Below, one piece after another: positions 1 to 4,801 of a stretch of DNA of 8,826 bases (its first letter is position 1; each line of letters begins with the position of its first letter). Position numbers and translations under genes: made by a program. The stretch covers positions 1 through 8,826 of the forward strand of contig CALGWX010000090.1 in assembly GCA_937936215.1 (NCBI GenBank), given 5' to 3'. The stretch is from an uncultured Burkholderiaceae bacterium. GTDB lineage: Bacteria > Pseudomonadota > Gammaproteobacteria > Burkholderiales > Burkholderiaceae_F. The notes beneath the pieces were generated by a model. That model was not told the DNA's origin. It did not search any database and was given only the letters and a program-made list of their open reading frames with translations.

Positions 1-238
1 CGCGCGCGCGGACATCTATGTCGACACCTATGCCGGCGCGCTGGCCGAGGCGGGCGATCTGCTGGGCCCGCTGGCCAGCGGTGCGATCACGCGCGAGCGG
101 ATTGTCGCCGAACTGGCCGAGCTGGTGCGCGGCGAGAAGCCCGGCCGCGTGCGCGCCGATCAGATCACGCTGTTCAAGTCGGTCGGCACGGCGCTGGAGG
201 ACCTGGCCGCGGCGGCGATGGTGGTGGCGGGGCGCTGA
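1..238 (+). CDS. Ornithine cyclodeaminase / mu-crystallin family protein, 3' end only
   Basis: Codons read in frame from base 2 to a TGA at 236-238, giving about 78 C-terminal residues; the start lies before the window. The visible part begins ARADIYVDTYAGALAEAGDL, continues with a segment like LASGAITRERIVAELAELV, and ends with FKSVGTALEDLAAAAMVV. This is the typical tail of NAD(P)-dependent ornithine cyclodeaminase, mu-crystallin and delta1-pyrroline-2-carboxylate reductase proteins: an acidic helix, the 'G.I...I..EL..L..G..PGR' stretch, then the 'T.FKSVG.A.EDLA.A' helix that closes the Rossmann domain. Family members convert ornithine to proline or reduce cyclic imino acids in the cytoplasm. 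The substrate cannot be decided because the active-site half is missing. The gene converges on the yibF-like gene, whose stop lies 30 bp away. Confidence 0.82.
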   Translation, partial: ARADIYVDTYAGALAEAGDLLGPLASGAITRERIVAELAELVRGEKPGRVRADQITLFKSVGTALEDLAAAAMVVAGR

Positions 239-268
239 GCGCTGCCCGCACGCCACGGCCGCCGGCAA

Positions 269-913
269 TCAGCCCTTCGGCGGCGCCGTGTCGATGAAGC
301 TCTGCCGCGCGGCGAGCTTGGCGTAGAGCTTGTCCAGGGCCGGGTGGCGGCCGCGCCAGTCGATCTGCGGAAAGCGGAAGTCGAGATAGCCGAGCGCGCA
401 GCCCACCGCGATGTCGGCCAGCGAGTAAGCGTTGTTGTGGCACCAGGGCTTGCCCTCGAGGCCGTGCGCCATCGCCGCCAGCGCCGCGTCGACCTTCCCC
501 AACTGGCGATCGATCCACTTCTGCGACTGCTGCTCCAGAGGCCGCTGCGTCTGCTCCAGCCGCACCGCGATCGCGGCATCGAGCAGCCCGTCGGCCAGCG
601 CTTCCCAGGTGCGCACCTCGACGCGCTCGCGCCCGGTGGTGGGGATCAGCCTGGCCACCGGCGTCATCGTGTCGAGGTACTCCACGATGACCCGCGAGTC
701 GAAGACGGCGCCGCCGTCTTCCATGATCAGGCATGGGACCTTGCCGAGGGGATTGAACAGCTGGATCTTGGTGCCCGGCGCCCAGACGTCCTCGAGTTCC
801 AGCTGGCAGTCGATGCGCTTTTCCGCCATCACGATGCGGACCTTGCGCACGTACGGGCTGGTGAGGGAGCCGACGAGTCGCAGGCGATGGGGCACGGTGC
901 GGCGCGATTGCAT
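269..913 (-). CDS. yibF: YibF-type glutathione S-transferase
   Basis: A 214-residue cytosolic GST-fold protein. The N-terminal thioredoxin-like domain (about residues 11-90) contains GSLTSPYVRKVRIV, with S16 or S19 as the likely thiol-activating serine. It also has the cis-proline in KVP (P60) and D72-S73, the usual site that binds the gamma-glutamyl end of glutathione. The all-helical C-terminal domain includes ALADGLLDAAIAVRLEQ, the N-capping box SLADIAVG (164-171) and GYLDFR, and the protein ends SFIDTAPPKG. These follow E. coli YibF (about 202 residues) along the whole length, including the '..F..T.PPK' end. Such proteins bind glutathione but their physiological substrate is not settled. 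The ATG at 913 is the first start that keeps the whole domain; a GTG at 895 would remove six residues and fits better with a normal leader. Neither has a clear Shine-Dalgarno sequence. The reading frame stays open up to 982, but that extension has no family match and crosses the promoter-like element. Confidence 0.88.
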   Translation of the reverse strand: MQSRRTVPHRLRLVGSLTSPYVRKVRIVMAEKRIDCQLELEDVWAPGTKIQLFNPLGKVPCLIMEDGGAVFDSRVIVEYLDTMTPVARLIPTTGRERVEVRTWEALADGLLDAAIAVRLEQTQRPLEQQSQKWIDRQLGKVDAALAAMAHGLEGKPWCHNNAYSLADIAVGCALGYLDFRFPQIDWRGRHPALDKLYAKLAARQSFIDTAPPKG

Positions 914-929
914 TCGTAGTGTTTGAGAC

Positions 930-935
930 AGTATA
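930..935 (-). promoter_or_regulatory. Candidate -10 element for yibF
   Basis: On the - strand this reads TATACT, a 5/6 match to TATAAT, ending 16 nt before the yibF ATG. A start about 7 nt downstream would leave a leader of only around 9 nt for the ATG at 913, or around 28 nt for the GTG at 895. The -35 region is poor: TTCGCG at a 15-nt spacing is the best match seen. A perfect palindrome (CGCCGC, gaa, GCGGCG at 948-962) sits exactly where the -35 should be and could be an operator. Confidence 0.4.
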
Positions 936-947
936 TCAATGCACTTT

Positions 948-962
948 CGCCGCGAAGCGGCG
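948..962. repeat. Palindrome CGCCGC-gaa-GCGGCG between yibF and purB
   Basis: Perfect 6-bp inverted repeat around a 3-bp centre (arms 948-953 and 957-962). It lies between the candidate -10 of yibF (930-935) and the candidate -10 of purB (1006-1014), over the expected -35 of yibF. It could bind a dimeric regulator or fold as a small hairpin. G/C-rich palindromes of this size also arise by chance in such DNA. Confidence 0.3.
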
Positions 963-1005
963 TGACTTCTGGCGCTGCGCACGATGCGGCTCGAGCGTGC
1001 GCCGG

Positions 1006-1014
1006 TGCTATAAA
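1006..1014 (+). promoter_or_regulatory. Candidate extended -10 promoter for purB
   Basis: TGC followed by TATAAA forms an extended -10 (TGn plus a 5/6 hexamer), which can work without a good -35; none is visible at 16-18 nt upstream. Transcription would start near 1020-1022. That places the in-frame ATG at 1018 at or before the transcript's 5' end, arguing that purB translation starts further downstream. Confidence 0.45.
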
Positions 1015-1023
1015 CGGATGCAT

Positions 1024-1056
1024 GCGCGGCGGCGCATTCCTGTAGGGACGCCGCGC
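1024..1056 (+). promoter_or_regulatory. Hairpin in the purB leader
   Basis: GCGCGGCG (1024-1031) is perfectly complementary to CGCCGCGC (1049-1056) across a 17-nt loop holding the purine run AGGGA. It would form within a few nucleotides of the predicted purB transcript start and before the likely translation start. There is no T-run after it, so it is not an ordinary terminator. A role in transcript stability or translation is inference only. Confidence 0.35.
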
Positions 1057-1077
1057 CCCGCCCTTCGCGGCCTGGCT

Positions 1078-2466
1078 TTGTCGACGACTCCCGTGACCGA
1101 TGCCCTGCCCCTGACGGCGCTTACCGCGCTGTCGCCGCTCGACGGCCGCTATGGGCGCCTAACGGCGCCGCTGCGCGACGTGTTTTCCGAGTTCGCCTTC
1201 ATGCGGGCGCGGGTGAAGGTCGAAGTCGAATGGCTTCTGGCGCTGTCGCGCCTGGGCCTGGCGGAACTGCCGGCGCTGCCCGCGGCGGCGGTCGAGCGGC
1301 TGCGCCGCCTGGTCGATGGCTTTTCGCTCGCCGACTGCGAGCAGATCAAGGCCATCGAGCGGGTCACCAACCACGACGTCAAGGCGGTCGAGTACTGGAT
1401 CCGGGAGCGCACCGCCGACGAGCCGGCGCTGGCGGCGGCCGCCGAGTTCATCCACTTCGCCTGCACCTCCGAGGACATCAACAACGTCGCCCACGCGCTG
1501 ATGCTGGCCGAAGGCCGCGCGCTGCTGCTGGCGCGGCTGCACGGCATCCACGAGGCGCTGCGCGCGGCCGCGCACGAGCTCGCGGAGGTGCCGATGCTGT
1601 CGCGCACCCATGGCCAGGCGGCCTCGCCCACCACGGTCGGCAAGGAATTCGCCAACTTCGCCGTGCGGCTGGCGCGCGCGATCGCGGCGATCGAGGCGGT
1701 GACGCTGACGGCGAAGATGAACGGCGCCGTGGGCAACTACAACGCCCACCTGGCCGCCTACCCGCAGGTCGACTGGGAGGGCGTGGCGCGCGGTGTGGTC
1801 GAGTCCCTCGGCCTGGCCTTCAACACGCACACGATCCAGATCGAGCCGCACGACGCGATGGCCCAGCTGTTCGACGCCATCGCCCGCGCCAACACGGTGC
1901 TGATCGACCTCGACCGCGACCTGTGGGGCTACATTGCGCTCGGCTACTTCCGGCAGAAGCTGAAAGCCGGCGAGATCGGCTCCTCGACCATGCCGCACAA
2001 GGTCAACCCGATCGACTTCGAGAACTCCGAGGGCAACCTGGGGCTGGCCAACGCGCTGTTGCGGCATTTGGCCGAGAAGCTGCCGATCTCGCGCTGGCAG
2101 CGCGATCTCACCGACTCGACCGTGCTGCGCAACCTCGGCGTGGCCTTCGGCCACTGCCTGGTCGCCTACGACGCCTGCGAGCGCGGCCTCGGCAAGCTGG
2201 AGCTGAACCGCGAGCGGCTCGCCGCCGATCTGGACGACGCCTGGGAGGTCCTGGCCGAGCCGGTGCAGACGGTGATGCGCCGCTACGGGGTGCCCGGCGC
2301 CTACGAGAAGCTCAAGGAACTGACGCGCGGCAAGGGCATCGAACGCGAGGCGCTGCGCGCATTCATCGCCGGCCTGCCGATCCCCGCCGAGGCGCGCGAG
2401 GCGCTGCTGGCAATGACCCCGGCGCGGTATGTCGGCAAGGCCGCAGAACTGGCGCGGCGCTGCTGA
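1078..2466 (+). CDS. purB: Adenylosuccinate lyase
   Basis: Catalyses two fumarate-releasing steps of purine synthesis in the cytoplasm: SAICAR to AICAR, and adenylosuccinate to AMP. From the TTG at 1078 the protein has 462 residues, against 456 in E. coli. The N-terminus carries LTALSPLDGRYG and a VKVEVEWL segment, both typical. TSEDINN is at 130-136 and RTHGQAA at 176-182, with H178 matching the catalytic His171 of E. coli. The fumarase/aspartase superfamily signature SSTMPHKVNP is at 302-311, with the flexible-loop catalytic serine (Ser295 in E. coli) at S302/S303. No key residue is missing. The start is uncertain. The frame is open back to 919 and has an ATG at 1018, but that ATG lies only 3 nt after a probable -10 hexamer. 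TTG 1078 and GTG 1093 give the usual short N-terminus, though neither has a good Shine-Dalgarno sequence. The next gene on this strand starts about 100 bp downstream. Confidence 0.95.
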   Translation: MSTTPVTDALPLTALTALSPLDGRYGRLTAPLRDVFSEFAFMRARVKVEVEWLLALSRLGLAELPALPAAAVERLRRLVDGFSLADCEQIKAIERVTNHDVKAVEYWIRERTADEPALAAAAEFIHFACTSEDINNVAHALMLAEGRALLLARLHGIHEALRAAAHELAEVPMLSRTHGQAASPTTVGKEFANFAVRLARAIAAIEAVTLTAKMNGAVGNYNAHLAAYPQVDWEGVARGVVESLGLAFNTHTIQIEPHDAMAQLFDAIARANTVLIDLDRDLWGYIALGYFRQKLKAGEIGSSTMPHKVNPIDFENSEGNLGLANALLRHLAEKLPISRWQRDLTDSTVLRNLGVAFGHCLVAYDACERGLGKLELNRERLAADLDDAWEVLAEPVQTVMRRYGVPGAYEKLKELTRGKGIEREALRAFIAGLPIPAEAREALLAMTPARYVGKAAELARRC

Positions 2467-2516
2467 GGGCCGGCGCGGCCGTGGAATACTTCGCCCGTCG
2501 ACGCTGTTCTCAAGCC

Positions 2517-2538
2517 GGTCGCTCCGTTGCGGGCGACC
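2517..2538 (+). promoter_or_regulatory. Small hairpin in the cytochrome c' leader
   Basis: GGTCGC (2517-2522) and GCGACC (2533-2538) can pair across a 10-nt loop, about 25 nt before the cytochrome c' ATG. A second small stem, GGCCG-gcg-CGGCC (2468-2480), follows the purB stop at once. Neither has a T-run, so I see no convincing terminator between purB and the cytochrome gene, and read-through from purB is possible. AATACT at 2485-2490 is a weak -10 candidate without a good -35. Confidence 0.2.
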
Positions 2539-2563
2539 AGTCCACCACCTCGAGGATCAGACC

Positions 2564-3016
2564 ATGACCAAGACGCTTTCCTGCCTTGCTGCCGTTGGCC
2601 TTGCCGCTGCTTCGTTCGGCGCCCAGGCTCAGTTCGCCAAGCCCGAAGACGCCGTGAAGTACCGGCAGTCGGCCTTCGCGCTGATGGGCGCGCACATGAC
2701 CCGCATCAACAACCAGCTGAAGTCGGGCAGCCCGGACATGGCGGCCATCCAGTCCAGCGCGGCGCTGGTCGAGACGCTGTCGAAGTTGCCGTTCGAGGCC
2801 TTCGTTCCCGGCTCCGACATGGTGGCCAACACCAAGGCCAAGCCGGAAATCTGGAAGGACACGGCCCGCGTCAAGGAACTGACCGAGAAGATGATCGCCG
2901 AGGTCGCCAAGCTCAGCGCCACCGCGCGCGGCGGCGATGCCAAGGCGATCCAGACGCAGGTCGGCGCAGTGGGGCAGTCCTGCAAGGCCTGCCACGACGA
3001 CTATCGCGCCAAGTAA
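2564..3016 (+). CDS. cycP: Cytochrome c' (class II c-type cytochrome), periplasmic
   Basis: A 150-residue precursor. Residues 1-22 form a Sec signal peptide (basic MTK, a hydrophobic core, cleavage after AQA), leaving a mature protein of 128 residues that begins QFAKPEDAVKYRQS. From memory this is nearly identical to the start of Alcaligenes/Achromobacter cytochrome c'. The C-terminal haem site is CKACH (140-144), with H144 as proximal ligand, followed by DDYR with R148 as the conserved proximal arginine. The family is a four-helix-bundle dimer with five-coordinate haem that binds NO and CO and is linked to protection from nitric oxide. The distal residue at mature position 16, a leucine in Alcaligenes, is phenylalanine here (F38 of the precursor). 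The ATG has a good Shine-Dalgarno GAGGA 7 nt upstream. The gene follows purB and is closed by the terminator at 3042-3065; a cytochrome b561-type gene converges on it. Confidence 0.93.
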   Translation: MTKTLSCLAAVGLAAASFGAQAQFAKPEDAVKYRQSAFALMGAHMTRINNQLKSGSPDMAAIQSSAALVETLSKLPFEAFVPGSDMVANTKAKPEIWKDTARVKELTEKMIAEVAKLSATARGGDAKAIQTQVGAVGQSCKACHDDYRAK

Positions 3017-3041
3017 GTCCGCGCCGGTAGCGATGACGAAG

Positions 3042-3065
3042 CGGGCCGCGAAAGCGGCCCGTTTT
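3042..3065 (+). terminator. Rho-independent terminator after cytochrome c'
   Basis: CGGGCCGC (3042-3049) pairs perfectly with GCGGCCCG (3054-3061) around a GAAA tetraloop and is followed by TTTT (3062-3065). The stem can be extended outward (GACGAA at 3035-3040 against TTCGTC at 3064-3069) with one G-T pair and one bulged T. It lies in the 66-bp gap between two convergent genes. It is oriented best for the + strand; on the - strand the sequence after the stem is CTTCGTC, a much weaker U-tract, so it may only partly stop the opposite transcript. Confidence 0.85.
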
Positions 3066-3082
3066 CGTCTCCGGTCCCGCTG

Positions 3083-3793
3083 CTACAGCCGCACGACGTA
3101 GGTGACCAGCGCCGCGGCCACCAGCAGCAGCACCAGCGCCCGCAGCCGCATCGCCGCGTCGTCGCGCGTCGAGGGGCCGGTCTCGTCTTGCCGCTGGCCG
3201 GTAACCATCGGCACGATCAGCCGGCGGCGGCGCGCCAGCTCGTAGAACGCGATCGCGGCCAGGTGCAGGCCAACCAGGCCATACAGGATGAGTTCGTTCC
3301 ACTTGTGGATGCTCGTCAGGCGGTCGCTGGTCGCGCCCGAGACCATCTTCGCCAGCGGCCCCTCGCTGAAGATCGCGTCGTTGGCGAACAGGCCGGTGGC
3401 CGCCTGCACGAAGAGGCACGCCAGCAGGGCGAGCACCGACAGCGCGCCGACCGGGTTGTGCCCGGGGCCGGGCGCGTACTCGCCGCGCAGGTAGGCGAAG
3501 ACGGCGCGCGGGCCGCGCACGAACGCGCTGAAGCGCGCGTAGTGGTCGCCGGCCAGCCCCCAGAGCACCCGGAACAGCACCAGCGTCAGCACCGCATAGC
3601 CGGACCAGAAGTGCCACACCAGGGCGTTGCCGCCGATCTTGGCGGTGACGACCGAGAACACGGCCAGGGCGGCAGCGGACCAGTGGAACAGCCGAACGGG
3701 CAGGCTCCAGACGCGGACGCGCCCGGCAGGCGGGGCCACGCTTGCCCCCTCGGCGGCGGCATTCATGCTGCGGCTGACGACTCCGCCCGCCAC
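3083..3793 (-). CDS. Cytochrome b561-type membrane cytochrome b
   Basis: A 236-residue inner-membrane protein of the bacterial cytochrome b561/Ni-hydrogenase b-subunit family. WSLPVRLFHW opens the first membrane helix (H37); the second region is VWHFWSGYAVLTLVLFRVLWGLAG (H61); the third is near 117-135; and the fourth region carries SIHKWNE and GLHLAAI. H37, H61, H163 and H177 are the probable ligands of two b haems. The 14-residue spacing of the last pair equals that recalled for E. coli CybB (H137/H151). Such proteins pass electrons from quinol to periplasmic cytochromes. A further hydrophobic segment at 219-236 ends the protein, one more than the usual four. The start used is a GTG only 7 bp after the secF stop; an ATG at 3766 is an alternative that loses nine non-conserved residues, and neither has a strong Shine-Dalgarno sequence. 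The gene is last in the leftward operon and converges on the cytochrome c' gene, its plausible partner. Confidence 0.87.
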   Translation of the reverse strand: MAGGVVSRSMNAAAEGASVAPPAGRVRVWSLPVRLFHWSAAALAVFSVVTAKIGGNALVWHFWSGYAVLTLVLFRVLWGLAGDHYARFSAFVRGPRAVFAYLRGEYAPGPGHNPVGALSVLALLACLFVQAATGLFANDAIFSEGPLAKMVSGATSDRLTSIHKWNELILYGLVGLHLAAIAFYELARRRRLIVPMVTGQRQDETGPSTRDDAAMRLRALVLLLVAAALVTYVVRL

Positions 3794-3800
3794 GGCCGTC

Positions 3801-4739
3801 TCAGGGCACGATCTCCTGCGCCGGCTCGTCCTTCTTTACCGGCTTGACCAGGTCCTCGCGCTTCACGCCCAGGTACATGGCGATCGCGGCGGCGACGAAG
3901 ATCGACGAGTAGATCGACAGCGCGATGCCGATGGTCAGCGCCAGCGCGAAGCTGTGCAGCGCCGGGCCGCCGAAAGCGAGGATCGACAGCGTCATCGCCA
4001 GTGTCGAGCCGTGGGTGATCATGGTGCGCGAGATCGTCGCCGTGATCGCCGAGTCGATCACCTCGGTGACGCTGGCCTTGCGCATGGTGCGGAAGTGCTC
4101 GCGCACGCGGTCGAAGATGATCACCGACTCGTTGACGGAGTAGCCGAGCACGGCCAGCAGCGCCGCCAGCGTCGGCACCGAGAACTCCCACTGGAACAGC
4201 GCGAACAGCCCGGCGACCAGCACCACGTCGTGCAAATTGGCGATGATCGCCGCCACCGAGAACTTCCACTCGAAGCGGAAGGCGAGGTAGATCATGATGC
4301 CGATGCATACCAGGATCAGCGCCAGCGTGCCGTCGTGGGCCAACTCCTCGCCGATCGCCGGGCCGACGAACTCGACGCGGCGCAGCTCGACGCCCGGATC
4401 CTGCGCCTTCAGGCTCGCCATCACCTGCTCGGCCTGCTGGCCGGCGCTGTAGCCGGGCCGCACCGGCAGCCGGATCAGCACGTCGCGCGAGGTGCCGAAG
4501 CTTTGCACCTGGAACTCGCCCCAGCCCTTGCCCTCGATGGCGGCGCGGATCTTGCCGAGGTCGGCCGCCTGCGAATACGAGACTTCCATCACCGTGCCGC
4601 CGGTGAACTCGATCGACAGGTTCAGGCCGCGGGCGAACAGCGCCCCCACTGCGATCACGAAGGAGATGATCGAGATCGCGTTCAGGATGCGCGAGTAGCG
4701 CAGGAACGGGATCGTGCGGCTGATGCGAAAGAATTCCAT
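3801..4739 (-). CDS. secF: Protein translocase subunit SecF
   Basis: A 312-residue RND-like inner-membrane protein (323 in E. coli). With SecD and YajC it uses the proton gradient to help proteins through SecYEG and release them into the periplasm. An N-terminal membrane helix (about 18-37) is followed by the FTGGT motif (45-49), a periplasmic domain to about residue 125, the FVGPAIGEEL junction (124-133) and five further hydrophobic segments. The fourth contains GYSVNESVIIFDRVRE, where E204 stands in the acidic position that is Asp213 in E. coli; as I recall, glutamate is common here in betaproteobacteria. The ATG has AGGG 7 nt upstream. It follows secD by 62 bp, a gap holding a stable hairpin, and the cytochrome b gene begins 7 bp after its stop, consistent with one transcript. 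Confidence 0.96.
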   Translation of the reverse strand: MEFFRISRTIPFLRYSRILNAISIISFVIAVGALFARGLNLSIEFTGGTVMEVSYSQAADLGKIRAAIEGKGWGEFQVQSFGTSRDVLIRLPVRPGYSAGQQAEQVMASLKAQDPGVELRRVEFVGPAIGEELAHDGTLALILVCIGIMIYLAFRFEWKFSVAAIIANLHDVVLVAGLFALFQWEFSVPTLAALLAVLGYSVNESVIIFDRVREHFRTMRKASVTEVIDSAITATISRTMITHGSTLAMTLSILAFGGPALHSFALALTIGIALSIYSSIFVAAAIAMYLGVKREDLVKPVKKDEPAQEIVP

Positions 4740-4752
4740 CTGACTGCCCTTC

Positions 4753-4782
4753 AGCTTCCCGATGCCCTCATCGGGACAAGCT
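4753..4782 (-). promoter_or_regulatory. Intercistronic hairpin between secD and secF
   Basis: On the transcribed (-) strand, CCCGATG and CATCGGG form a perfect 7-bp stem with an AGGG loop. AGCTT and AAGCT extend it by 5 bp across a 2-nt bulge. It fills most of the first half of the 62-bp gap and ends a few nucleotides before the secF Shine-Dalgarno AGGG. No T-run follows, so it is unlikely to be a terminator. It may protect an mRNA end after processing or tune secF translation relative to secD; that role is inferred. Confidence 0.5.
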
Positions 4783-4801
4783 CACGTTGGCACCGCAAGC
4801 G

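Noticed and set aside
1..10. CG dinucleotide run at the window edge
   Set aside because: It is part of the ornithine cyclodeaminase-family coding frame (Ala-Arg-Ala) and too short to be a meaningful repeat.
258..284. Inverted repeat GCCGCCG / CGGCGGC with a 13-nt loop at the 3' end of yibF, as a terminator
   Set aside because: It includes the last codons of yibF, has a long loop and no T-run on either strand. It could aid termination between the convergent genes, but I cannot support calling it.
919..1017. N-terminal extension of PurB back to the ATG at 919
   Set aside because: It is Arg/Cys-rich, unlike PurB N-termini, and crosses the candidate promoter elements of both neighbouring genes.
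1230..2567. 445-codon frame on the + strand overlapping purB in another frame
   Set aside because: It is Arg/Gly/Ala/Pro-rich with no domain. The purB frame contains the full fumarase-superfamily signature and catalytic residues.
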